From NCBI GenBank assembly GCA_964617665.1, contig CAZUAH010000524.1, positions 1 to 9,725 on the forward strand: a stretch of 9,725 nucleotides of DNA. The letters run 5' to 3'. Both the position numbers and the translations under genes were made by a program. The DNA is from JADHUC01 sp964617665 (lineage in GTDB: Bacteria > Planctomycetota > Planctomycetia > Pirellulales > Pirellulaceae). Numbering within the stretch: position 1 is the stretch's first letter; every line of letters starts with the position of its first letter. The notes under the pieces are model-generated. The model ran no database searches, was not told the origin of the DNA, and saw only the letters and a list, made by a program, of their open reading frames with translations. Positions 1-6,668 of this stretch are shown here, piece after piece.

Positions 1-16
1 AATCCGAGCCGCTACT

Positions 17-601
17 TCATGGCCACGCGCTCGCAGAGTGCGCCGCCGGAGGAGTTTCTCCGGATGCCAGGAGTCCGATGATTTCGGTTTCCGCAAAGAC
101 CACGCACATGCTGCTTATGTGGGCCGGTTTCACCGCCTGCCTGGCCATCTCGCCAAGATCTGAGAGAGCGACGTCAAATCGTTTCGCAACAACTTCGAGA
201 AAGCGGCCCGTGCCCGCGGCGCACCGGTCGTTCATGACAAAATCACGAACGCGTCCATTCTCCTCCAGCCTGATAAGCTTGCTGTCCTGTCCGCCAATAT
301 CGATCACCGTCATTGTTCCCGGTGCCTGGTGAAAGACGCCCCGAGCATGACATGATATTTCCGTGATGGTCTTGTCCGCGATCTCCAGGGCCTCTCGCCC
401 GTAACCTGTGGCGATGGTTTTGCCAATATCCCTTGGGCTGACGCCGGCCTGGTCCAGGAGATGGTCAAGGAGTCCTGACACAAGCCCGTCCTGTCCCAGG
501 CCCTGGTCAACCGCACCGAAAGACAGGACGTCCTGGCTTTCGCCGTCAACCAGGACAATCTTGATGGCCCTGGAACCCGCGTCTATTCCTGCACAAGTCA
601 T
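17..601 (-). CDS. BadF/HgdC-type ATPase, activator of the 2-hydroxyacyl-CoA dehydratase/DCCP family; C-terminus disrupted
   Basis: This is a cytoplasmic ASKHA-fold ATPase. In this family a homodimer holding one [4Fe-4S] cluster uses ATP to push low-potential electrons onto a dehydratase-type partner, here the gene just upstream. Seen in 194 residues: phosphate loop GIDAGSRAIK (5-14), GYGRE (67-71), IDIGGQD (100-106), NDRCAAGTGRFLE with C127, and CVVFAETEIIGLL with C166. C127 and C166 fit the two cluster-ligand positions. The frame then stops at residue 194, whereas relatives run to roughly 255-270, so the C-terminal part with the GGVA-type adenine motif is missing. The other two frames of positions 1-50 contain family-like pieces (see findings), which suggests frameshifts or poor sequence at the edge. 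Start: ATG at 601 is preferred because homology begins there. A TTG at 649 is in frame but lacks a Shine-Dalgarno. Resembles the E. coli YjiL type. Confidence 0.85.
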   Translation of the reverse strand: MTCAGIDAGSRAIKIVLVDGESQDVLSFGAVDQGLGQDGLVSGLLDHLLDQAGVSPRDIGKTIATGYGREALEIADKTITEISCHARGVFHQAPGTMTVIDIGGQDSKLIRLEENGRVRDFVMNDRCAAGTGRFLEVVAKRFDVALSDLGEMARQAVKPAHISSMCVVFAETEIIGLLASGETPPAAHSASAWP

Positions 602-633
602 TTGTTGGATCCAATGGTTCTCTGTCGCTTCAC
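598..633 (-). CDS. Candidate 11-codon leader ORF coupled to the activator gene
   Basis: A purine-rich Shine-Dalgarno-like stretch (GGAGAGGGGAG, about 648-637) has no in-frame start for the activator at a suitable distance. It does sit 3 bases before a GTG at 633. That GTG opens an 11-codon frame (VKRQRTIGSNK) whose TGA (600-598) overlaps the activator ATG (601-599) as ATGA, the same overlap used elsewhere in this operon. It could load ribosomes that re-initiate on the activator. The frame is very short and could be chance. No conservation can be judged here. Confidence 0.3.
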   Translation of the reverse strand: MKRQRTIGSNK

Positions 634-684
634 AATCTCCCCTCTCCAACGCTTCAGGAGAAGCGTTCAGTTCTACTTTGACGC

Positions 685-1872
685 TTAACTTCGAGTGTTC
701 TCCTGTTTCAGTATCTCCAGGAACGCCTCAACCCGAGTGCGCAAGTACTCTGTATCGCTGGAAGCGTAATCGGTGTTGACCACCAGCAATGGGAGAGCCT
801 CTGGTTCGACTTCGCGACGGAGGAATTCGCTTTCAGCGGCGAACAGGGCGCATGTGCGAAGCTGGTGGAAAATGATGCCGTCCGCCGTTGAGATGCGAAG
901 CAATTCCCGCAGCCGCAGCATGCGGTCCTGGAATGAGCCGAAGCATGGGCACATACACGGCAAGAGCTTCTTCTCGGCCAAAGCCTTAACCATCTCGCGC
1001 AGCGACCAGTCGCGGGGCGCCAAGTGTTGATAGAAGCACTGCGTCGCGGCACATGACGAGTCCGCTACGACCACGGCGCCGGCCTTCTGGATGATTTTCA
1101 GCAGCTTGAAGTTGGGGTAGATCAAAGGCGCTCCCGCCAACATCACACGAGGTGCGTCGGGCCCAGCCGCACAATAGCCGGCGGAGTCCGCGTCCTTAAG
1201 TGCTCCGAGCAGCGTCTGAAGTCGGTCTGTGTAGCGCGACGGTTCATCGGCGAACGAGGCACCGGTGACAAACTGGAACTGTTCGCCAGTCATCAGTGCG
1301 CCGTTTTTCTTCTGGCCGTACCGTAGTTCCAGCAGCTCCCGAAAGAGCGATTCGCGCTTCATGGAGAGCTTCATCGCCTTATCCAGGGCGATGCGAGTGA
1401 TCTTCTGTCCCGCGGCCTGCTCAATCCGCTCGGCCAGTCGCTGGATCTCTCCTAACCAATAAGCCTGGGCAGAATCGTTCTTCGCAGCCGGTACATCCAT
1501 GACATGGACGGATTTCTTCTGGCCAAAGGCCTCGGCCAGCTTCTTCTTCGCGTCGCAGGCGGCCGGCACAATCAGCAAGTCCAGGCGCTGCCAGAGTTCA
1601 GTATCCATCTTCGGCAGTCCCGCCGCGGCTTTGGCCACCGAGCAGACGTGACGTGACAAGAGGTTCTCGCCCTCCTCTTCCCATTGCGGCCTACCGCCGC
1701 ACAGGCGTATGCTCCGCCCGCCGACAGCCCAGACCAGCTCGTCTGGAACGAAGTTGCAGAATGTGCCCACCACCAGTCCTTCGAAGTCGAGCAGTTCCCG
1801 CTCCCCGTGACGGGTGGTGACTAACTCGCGGAAGCATGATAGAGATTTATCCAGTTCCGCGTTATCCATCAT
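685..1872 (-). CDS. 2-hydroxyacyl-CoA dehydratase D-component family protein, probably a double-cubane cluster protein (DCCP, YjiM-like)
   Basis: A 395-residue cytoplasmic iron-sulfur protein of the HgdB/FldB/BcrC/DCCP superfamily. Family landmarks are visible: CNFVPDEL (39-46), RLCGG (57-61), HVCSVAKA (75-82), PAACDAKK (103-110), GAPLIYPN (247-254) and the C-terminal VNTDYAS...RTRVEAFLEIL (365-388). Candidate cluster cysteines are C39, C58, C77, C106, C274, C279, C306, C308, C310 and C341. True dehydratases and benzoyl-CoA reductases need two paralogous subunits. Only one is present here, next to an activator, as in DCCP/DCCP-reductase pairs, where one polypeptide binds a [8Fe-9S] double cubane. 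The physiological substrate of that family is not established. Start: ATG at 1872 overlaps the previous stop as ATGA. Reading further upstream would add 19 residues encoded inside the ferredoxin gene. A dehydratase subunit whose partner lies outside the window remains possible. Confidence 0.85.
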   Translation of the reverse strand: MMDNAELDKSLSCFRELVTTRHGERELLDFEGLVVGTFCNFVPDELVWAVGGRSIRLCGGRPQWEEEGENLLSRHVCSVAKAAAGLPKMDTELWQRLDLLIVPAACDAKKKLAEAFGQKKSVHVMDVPAAKNDSAQAYWLGEIQRLAERIEQAAGQKITRIALDKAMKLSMKRESLFRELLELRYGQKKNGALMTGEQFQFVTGASFADEPSRYTDRLQTLLGALKDADSAGYCAAGPDAPRVMLAGAPLIYPNFKLLKIIQKAGAVVVADSSCAATQCFYQHLAPRDWSLREMVKALAEKKLLPCMCPCFGSFQDRMLRLRELLRISTADGIIFHQLRTCALFAAESEFLRREVEPEALPLLVVNTDYASSDTEYLRTRVEAFLEILKQENTRS

Positions 1873-2867
1873 GACATTGCCACCGTTTTTCCGAGGAGCT
1901 TCGCTTCGAGGCATTTCTTCTCCGGGCATTCTTCAACGCAACGGAGGCAATAGACACACGCCGGGTCGGTGACGTTCTCCCGTTCACGCTCAAGGTAGAC
2001 CATCTCGATGTCCATGGGGCAGCATCGGCGACAGGTGCCGCAGGATGTGCATTTGCCGGCATCCTTCTTGAGCCAGGCAGCGCCGCCGCGGTTGAAGTAA
2101 GAGACCATGGCCCCAATGGCACAGACCCGGCACCACAGACGCGGTACGAAGAAGCCAAGCAGGAACATGATTAGAAACGCGATGCTGATAACCGTGAGGA
2201 ATATCGTCACGGGGTTCGTGGTATCGACCAGACAGGGAGCAGTACCGCCCAGTGAGGGATAGATGATTCGTGCCGGGCACACCTGGCAGTAGACGAGAAA
2301 GAGGCTATCGTTAACGCCTTTGAGGCCAAACAACGGCAACGCGATCAAGACGGAAATAGCCAGCGTTGCCCAGAGCAGAAAATGGCGCATCCCGCGAAAG
2401 AAGGTGTCGACCTTCGCCCCCACCTCCCAGCCGGGTATCCGCAGAACCTTTCGCACACCATTCAGGAAATCGGTGATCGCGCCCAGCGGGCAGATCCAGC
2501 CGCACCAGTAGCGGGCGAACAGGAACGACAAGAGCAGGAACAGAAAGAGGTGCGGGAGTATTTCCGTGAAACTGCTCTGCCAAGTGAAATTCTCGCTGAA
2601 CATGTGCAGGGCGCATGCCTTGAAGAGTCCGCCCTTGGCGACGAAGCGGCAAACAAGTGTGGGCGGATACAACTCCAGGACCGTATCCTTGCCCGACACC
2701 CACAGGGCACGATCTCGCGAATAGTTATTCGTTCGAGGTGTCCGCGATTCAATCTCGGGAAAGGGGGTCCTGATGGGTTCGCTATAGAAGAAGGCTCCAT
2801 AAAGAACGACCACGAAACAAAGTGTCTGGACGATTCGACGCCAGAGTGAAATTCGCTTGGGCTTCAT
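1869..2867 (-). CDS. NapH/NosR/CcoG-like membrane polyferredoxin (4Fe-4S binding protein)
   Basis: A 332-residue inner-membrane electron carrier. Hydrophobic segments lie near residues 12-28, 104-118, 164-182 and 221-242. Cysteine motifs in order: C122xxxC126P, C194xxC197P and C246xxC249, placed at membrane boundaries as in NapH/NosR. The C-terminal domain then carries two ferredoxin motifs, C273xxC276xxC279xxxC283P and C304xxC307xxC310xxxC314P, enough for two [4Fe-4S] clusters. This family moves electrons between the quinone pool or cytoplasmic donors and periplasmic redox partners. Here it sits between a thiol-type membrane protein and the DCCP pair, so it is the natural link between the cytoplasm and the envelope. 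Start: ATG at 2867, with GGGAGG upstream and an ATGA overlap with the previous gene. The gene ends in an ATGA overlap with the DCCP-like gene. Direction of electron flow cannot be read from sequence. Confidence 0.9.
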   Translation of the reverse strand: MKPKRISLWRRIVQTLCFVVVLYGAFFYSEPIRTPFPEIESRTPRTNNYSRDRALWVSGKDTVLELYPPTLVCRFVAKGGLFKACALHMFSENFTWQSSFTEILPHLFLFLLLSFLFARYWCGWICPLGAITDFLNGVRKVLRIPGWEVGAKVDTFFRGMRHFLLWATLAISVLIALPLFGLKGVNDSLFLVYCQVCPARIIYPSLGGTAPCLVDTTNPVTIFLTVISIAFLIMFLLGFFVPRLWCRVCAIGAMVSYFNRGGAAWLKKDAGKCTSCGTCRRCCPMDIEMVYLERERENVTDPACVYCLRCVEECPEKKCLEAKLLGKTVAMS

Positions 2868-3523
2868 GGCATTCCTCCCAGGCTCACAGCGCTGATGATC
2901 TTTGCGCTGCCGACGGAGGCGAACCACAGGCCGCAGAACAGTGACGCCACCGCGGCGGTAGCGCGAACGCCCGGGCGCCTGGCAGCAGAGCCCGCCAACG
3001 CCAGTGGCAAAGTGACGACCAATGTCCCAAGGAAAAAGCCCGTCGTCGATACGATTGCTTCCAGGACCGCGCCGGCGATCGTGATCTGGGTTAGGCAAAG
3101 CAGCAGTGGTGGGCAGAGCTTGGCCGCCGAAAACATGCCGGTCAGGAACGGATAACGCCGCAGCCAGACCATGCCGCTCAGCTTGTTGCAGCAGGGGACA
3201 GCAGGGAAACTGCGTGAGACCCCGTGTGCAAGCATCAGGCCCGCCAGGATTAGGATGGCAACGCCCCCAACCATCTGCGCGCCGCGGCTCGTGAGCAGTG
3301 CAGGGCCCGCATAGGACAGCGCCACACCCGCCAGGATGTAGGCGACCAGGCGCCCTGAAGAGAATTCGATGACGCTCTGTAGCCCACCGCGGATACCGCC
3401 ATCCTCAGGGCCTGAAGCCAGGCGTGGGGCCATGACCATGGCACAACTGCCAAGACAGTACACCCCGCTGGAAAGCCCCAGTAGCAGTCCTGTCGAGAAG
3501 TCCGTAACGAGTGTTTGCGTCAC
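2864..3523 (-). CDS. DsbD_2 / TauE-SafE-like cytochrome c biogenesis transmembrane protein
   Basis: A 219-residue polytopic membrane protein with about six hydrophobic segments (near 12-34, 55-75, 84-101, 126-149, 152-174 and 186-206). The first carries SSGVYCLGSCAM with C23 and C27, matching the 'SGxHCxGMC' opening of the DsbD_2 family (often labelled sulfite exporter TauE/SafE). A matching segment TGMFSAAKLCPPLLLC holds C137 and C143. There is also a C111-C112 pair. In DsbD/CcdA relatives, paired cysteines in the first and fourth segments carry reducing equivalents across the membrane as thiol/disulfide. That role is inferred here from the cysteines and from the exported, cysteine-bearing neighbours. 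Start: GTG at 3523 with a GAGGG about 10 bases upstream, 14 bases after the previous stop. The longer reading from 3649 overlaps the previous gene and is rejected. Ends in an ATGA overlap with the ferredoxin gene. Confidence 0.8.
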   Translation of the reverse strand: MTQTLVTDFSTGLLLGLSSGVYCLGSCAMVMAPRLASGPEDGGIRGGLQSVIEFSSGRLVAYILAGVALSYAGPALLTSRGAQMVGGVAILILAGLMLAHGVSRSFPAVPCCNKLSGMVWLRRYPFLTGMFSAAKLCPPLLLCLTQITIAGAVLEAIVSTTGFFLGTLVVTLPLALAGSAARRPGVRATAAVASLFCGLWFASVGSAKIISAVSLGGMP

Positions 3524-3537
3524 CGTTGGTGTTCCCT

Positions 3538-4122
3538 CTACTGAGCGGCGTCCTTGCGCGGCTTCCGGGCACGCCAGTGTCGCCAGGCGACCGCAGCGAT
3601 GACACCGATCGAGCCAAGCACATAGACCCAGTGTTCCCAGCCTGCCCACCAGCGCACTCGAACCTTGACGGTTCCGACTGTCTTTGCGTCCGCCTCACGC
3701 AGCTCTTTCTCCGCGGCAGCCGTCAAGGGTATGACCAGGGGCCATGTCGCATCTGAGTCCAATTCATCGGCGTCAAAGGAAAGCAGCACCGTGATGCGAT
3801 CGCCCGCCAGCTCGGCGCCCGGCAATGGTGCAACATGAATGTTGAACTCACGGTACTCGCCGATCATCAGCTTCGGGACTTCCGGCGGCTCAACGCGAAC
3901 TGATAGTCCCTCGCACACACCGTCAATACGGAAACGGTACAGAGGCGTCGGATAAGACTGATACACCGTCACGCGATACACATTGCCTGCACTGAGAACC
4001 GGCGCCGGTTCGGCGATGACGTAGAGCCCATCGAGCAGCGTGAATACCTCCGCGGCGTCTTGCGCCGTAGCGGACTGCGTTGCGCAGAACAGCCCTAACA
4101 GCAAGTATGCCACTCGTTTCAT
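3538..4122 (-). CDS. Membrane-anchored exported Ig-like protein, function unknown
   Basis: A 194-residue protein with a signal peptide (about 1-21, basic MKR, hydrophobic core, ATA cleavage site). A beta-rich exported domain spans about 40-135, followed by a charged linker, one membrane helix (about 165-180) and a basic cytoplasmic tail (RHWRARKPRK). It is therefore anchored with its bulk outside the cytoplasm. The exported part aligns by eye with the N-terminal domain of the preceding HEAT protein: both have VYxxxYxxPL, a GE(Y/R)xxF(N/T)(I/V)H(V/I) strand and a closing DA(D/K)EL. An Ig-like or FixG_C/NEW3-like fold is plausible but not proven. No catalytic residues or heme motif were seen. 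Start: ATG at 4122 after AAGGAACTT, with an ATGA overlap with the previous gene. The operon suggests it docks the exported proteins onto the membrane redox carriers. Confidence 0.75.
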   Translation of the reverse strand: MKRVAYLLLGLFCATQSATAQDAAEVFTLLDGLYVIAEPAPVLSAGNVYRVTVYQSYPTPLYRFRIDGVCEGLSVRVEPPEVPKLMIGEYREFNIHVAPLPGAELAGDRITVLLSFDADELDSDATWPLVIPLTAAAEKELREADAKTVGTVKVRVRWWAGWEHWVYVLGSIGVIAAVAWRHWRARKPRKDAAQ

Positions 4123-5195
4123 AAGTTCCTTCCCGCAAGATACAGGAGTGCTTCACCGGCCATGGCCCGCGGAATGTAGTTCCCCCATCCGCCACCAGTT
4201 GTTTGACTGTCGCCAGGCAGGTCAGGCGTCGTGTTCCCCATGCCCCTGGTGCTGTTCATGTCTCCCCCGGCCTTATCCACTATCGACTCCAGCTTCTTGA
4301 TCGCTTCCGGGTTCCCGTCAATCCCCTGGCCCCAAGCGGCGATGATCTGCATGGGCAGCTCGGGAGCGTTCAGACTGGCCTTCAGCCTCTTGGGCGCCTC
4401 CGGATCGTCACGCATAGCCAGCGCAAGCAGGGCACAGGCGCGGACGAAGTTGTCCGGATTATCGACGGCCGCAACGAAGGTCTTCTGGTCCTCCTCGAAC
4501 CCCAGCTGAGCCAAGCCGATAAGGATATGGCCGCGTATCCAGGGACTCTCTTCCACCTTGTACCGCTCGCGCAGGTAAGGGGCCATCTCCTTGTGGCCCA
4601 TACGGCCAACGAGACAGGCGGCGCGGCCAGCATTGTGGTGCGGAACAGACCGCCTGTGTGTGAGCTTTGGGTCTCTACGAATGACTTGCTTGAGAAACTC
4701 AACCCCTTCCTCATCACCACGCGTGGCCAGGAGCTCTGCGGCGTAGACCTTGCCGCACAGGTAGGTGCTCTTCAGCACCTTTTTCAGCTCCTCGTCCGTC
4801 GGCTGCTGCACCGGCCGCATTCTGAGCTCCTTGGCATCGATAGCGAAATCCACGTCAACGTCGCGCGCGCGCATGTCCTTCGTCGCAATATGCACGGTGA
4901 AATCCGCGCGTTCCCCGGGTCGTAATTGGTCAATCGCGGCCGGCGTGATATTCACCAGGACATTCGTGTCACTCGATTTGGCAGTCAACACGATCTTGTG
5001 CAGCGGGGAAATGTAGTTGTTCTGGGCATAAACCTTGAACTCGTCCGATGTGCGCAGTGTGGTCACGTCCTTTTCAGGCCGGACCGCCAGGAGCCCCGGA
5101 GTTCTGAAAATGCTGTGGCAGATATGCCCGTATACCGCTGATGCGCTGATGGCGACAACAACGAGTACCAGGATCTTGCCGGTAGGAGATTTCAT
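4119..5195 (-). CDS. Exported Ig-like plus HEAT-repeat protein
   Basis: A 358-residue protein with a signal peptide or membrane anchor at the N-terminus (KILVLVVVAISASAVYG, 7-23). Next comes a beta-rich Ig-like domain (about 50-125), then an alpha-helical region (about 135-310) with degenerate HEAT/armadillo-type repeats: YLCGKVYAAELLATRGDEEG, GRAACLVGRMGHKEMAPYL, IRGHILIGLAQLGFEED and VRACALLALAMRDDPEAPKRL. The C-terminus has a Gly/Thr-rich loop (about 310-338) and a last helix AMAGEALLYLAG. HEAT solenoids usually bind other proteins. The Ig-like domain resembles that of the next gene, so the two probably work side by side. C26 and H27 lie just after the signal segment (HICHS), but there is no CxxCH heme site. 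Start: ATG at 5195 after AAGGGA, overlapping the previous stop as ATGA. The upstream extension to 5546 is out-of-frame reading of the beta-propeller gene. Confidence 0.8.
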   Translation of the reverse strand: MKSPTGKILVLVVVAISASAVYGHICHSIFRTPGLLAVRPEKDVTTLRTSDEFKVYAQNNYISPLHKIVLTAKSSDTNVLVNITPAAIDQLRPGERADFTVHIATKDMRARDVDVDFAIDAKELRMRPVQQPTDEELKKVLKSTYLCGKVYAAELLATRGDEEGVEFLKQVIRRDPKLTHRRSVPHHNAGRAACLVGRMGHKEMAPYLRERYKVEESPWIRGHILIGLAQLGFEEDQKTFVAAVDNPDNFVRACALLALAMRDDPEAPKRLKASLNAPELPMQIIAAWGQGIDGNPEAIKKLESIVDKAGGDMNSTRGMGNTTPDLPGDSQTTGGGWGNYIPRAMAGEALLYLAGRNL

Positions 5196-6547
5196 TGTGT
5201 TGTCCCTTGTGTTGTGGAGCTTTTCTTCGACCCGGAAGCCGAGCGGATTCGAAAGCAGTAAGCGGCCGCCTGGTTGCGCACGTAATACCGGTCCCCGACC
5301 AGCGCGGGATGGGACCATGTCCTCCGCGGCTTCTGCGGCATGCCGGGAAACATGTCGATGCGGGAGACGCAAACGTGCTCCGTGGCAGTTACGTCCAACA
5401 GGTGCAGCCACCCGTCGATGCTGGTGGTCAGCACCCGCCCGTTGCCGACGATGAACGTGCAATATTCTCCATAGTGCTCGTCCTCCGATTCCCAGGCCGT
5501 CTTGAGCCCGTCGTTCAGGTCGAGGCACATCAGGCACCAGCCGCACCCAAACACCAGGTCGTCCACCACAACGGGGGAGGACATGTCGGGCGAGAAGTCT
5601 TCGTTCTCGACCAGCGGCTCGGCGATGATTCGGCCCTGCGAGTCAAACCCGTAAAGGCGGGTCCCGTTCATCTCGCTTGCCAGTAAGAGCTTTCCTTCGA
5701 CGTTGACCGGGGTGGGGACGTTGTAGTCATTCTCCTCTTTTGGGGTGAGTGTCCACAGACGCTCGCCGGTCTTGGGGTCCCAGCCGCCGACCGTCTTCTT
5801 GTCGTAGCCAACGATCTGGCGGCGCCCGCCGAACGTGCCCAGGATCAAGCCGGCGTAGGCGGGCGGCTCACCGGCCGTGGTCCAGATGACCTTGCCGGTA
5901 CGCAGATCCAACGCGGCCAGTGACGCCTCGGGCGCCCCTGGATTGATGATCAGCTTGTCATCCACAACGAGCGGCGAGGAAGTGAAGCCCCAATTGGGCA
6001 CCTTGCTGCCGAAGTCCTTCGTGAAATTCCGCTTCCAGATCATCTTGCCCGTGTCGAGCCCCACACAGTGGAGATCACCGAACGCGCCGAGGAGATAGGC
6101 AAAGCCGTTGTGGAGCACTGGCGTGGCGCGGGGTGCGTTGTCGTAATCCATCTTCTTCGGTGCCGGGTAGGTCAGACACCATAGCTCCTTGCCGGTCTCC
6201 GCGTCCAGGCATCGGAATGCGTCATGCCTGGTATCCGGCGTCTTGTCCGCCAACACCACCCGCTTGTCGGCCACGGCCAAACCTGCCAGCCCGGACCCGG
6301 TCAGCGCCCGTTTCCAGAGCAAGATCAACTCCTCAATGTCCTGAGGGACGTCTGGTGAATGAGCCATCCGCTCCGGTCCGCGCCAGTCGCTCCAACTACG
6401 CGCGTCTTGAGACCTCGCGCGGCACCCTAGGATGTTCGGCGGACTCTCGGTCGCTTCCGTCCTGTCGGCTGCGTCCGCGACGGGCCCTCTAGCGACCAAG
6501 ATGACGGACAGGATGAACATCACTCCAGACAGCTCTTTGCGAGTCAT
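5192..6547 (-). CDS. Exported PQQ-like beta-propeller protein
   Basis: A 451-residue protein with a signal peptide (1-27, cleavage near VADAA). SWSDWRGPER (51-60) is close to the DWPQWRGPNR signature that opens many planctomycete and verrucomicrobial PQQ-like repeat proteins. Blade motifs of the D-x-TGK-x-x-W kind recur: DAETGKELW (115-123), DTGKMIW (165-171), DLRTGKVIW (214-222), DPKTGERLW (257-265), DSQGRII (302-308) and DLNDGLKTAW (343-352). This fits seven or eight blades. Despite the name, no quinoprotein dehydrogenase active site is evident, so it is likely a binding or scaffold protein. It has ten cysteines, including a CxxCxxC group (335, 338, 341), which is unusual for an exported propeller. 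Start: ATG at 6547 with GGAG 8 bases upstream. It is the first gene of the operon, behind the AraC-type control region. Confidence 0.88.
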   Translation of the reverse strand: MTRKELSGVMFILSVILVARGPVADAADRTEATESPPNILGCRARSQDARSWSDWRGPERMAHSPDVPQDIEELILLWKRALTGSGLAGLAVADKRVVLADKTPDTRHDAFRCLDAETGKELWCLTYPAPKKMDYDNAPRATPVLHNGFAYLLGAFGDLHCVGLDTGKMIWKRNFTKDFGSKVPNWGFTSSPLVVDDKLIINPGAPEASLAALDLRTGKVIWTTAGEPPAYAGLILGTFGGRRQIVGYDKKTVGGWDPKTGERLWTLTPKEENDYNVPTPVNVEGKLLLASEMNGTRLYGFDSQGRIIAEPLVENEDFSPDMSSPVVVDDLVFGCGWCLMCLDLNDGLKTAWESEDEHYGEYCTFIVGNGRVLTTSIDGWLHLLDVTATEHVCVSRIDMFPGMPQKPRRTWSHPALVGDRYYVRNQAAAYCFRIRSASGSKKSSTTQGTTQ

Positions 6548-6639
6548 GAACCGGACTCCGTTAGGTTAGGCGGGAAAAAGGGCCTTGGCGGCTCTTTGCT
6601 GTCGGGCTGGCAATTTGGCAGGCGCTGTCACCAGTAATC

Positions 6640-6668
6640 ATTCTACACTCAGGGCAATATCACAATCC
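6640..6668 (-). promoter_or_regulatory. Putative promoter of the redox operon
   Basis: Minus-strand TAGAAT at 6645-6640 matches the -10 consensus in five of six positions. At the expected -35 distance there is no good TTGACA, only GGATTG/TTGTGA sequence, and this overlaps the proximal copy of the 12-bp direct repeat. A good -10, a poor -35 and an activator site over the -35 are typical of AraC-activated promoters. The predicted start of transcription near 6633 gives a leader of about 85 bases before the ATG at 6547. Confidence 0.5.

Noticed and set aside
685..1872. Complete 2-hydroxyacyl-CoA dehydratase or benzoyl-CoA reductase
   Set aside because: Only one subunit-type gene is present and no second paralogue lies in the window. 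The single-subunit DCCP type fits better.
2868..3098. 77-residue upstream extension of the ferredoxin protein
   Set aside because: Lies inside the DsbD_2-type gene and is Arg-rich without structure. ATG at 2867 with GGGAGG is the clear start.
4203..4925. 240-codon plus-strand open frame
   Set aside because: Antisense shadow of the HEAT protein gene, which has a signal peptide, repeats, a good start and operon overlaps.
5196..5546. 117-residue upstream extension of the HEAT protein
   Set aside because: It is the beta-propeller gene read in another frame. ATG at 5195 has a Shine-Dalgarno and an ATGA overlap, and it begins a signal peptide.
5192..6547. Quinoprotein (PQQ-dependent) dehydrogenase
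   Set aside because: The propeller repeats are present, but no recognisable PQQ-binding or catalytic residues, no vicinal cysteine pair and no cytochrome domain. 'PQQ-like' describes the fold only.
3538..6547. Multiheme or c-type cytochrome components
   Set aside because: No CxxCH motif was found in any of the exported proteins. HICHS in the HEAT protein does not fit.
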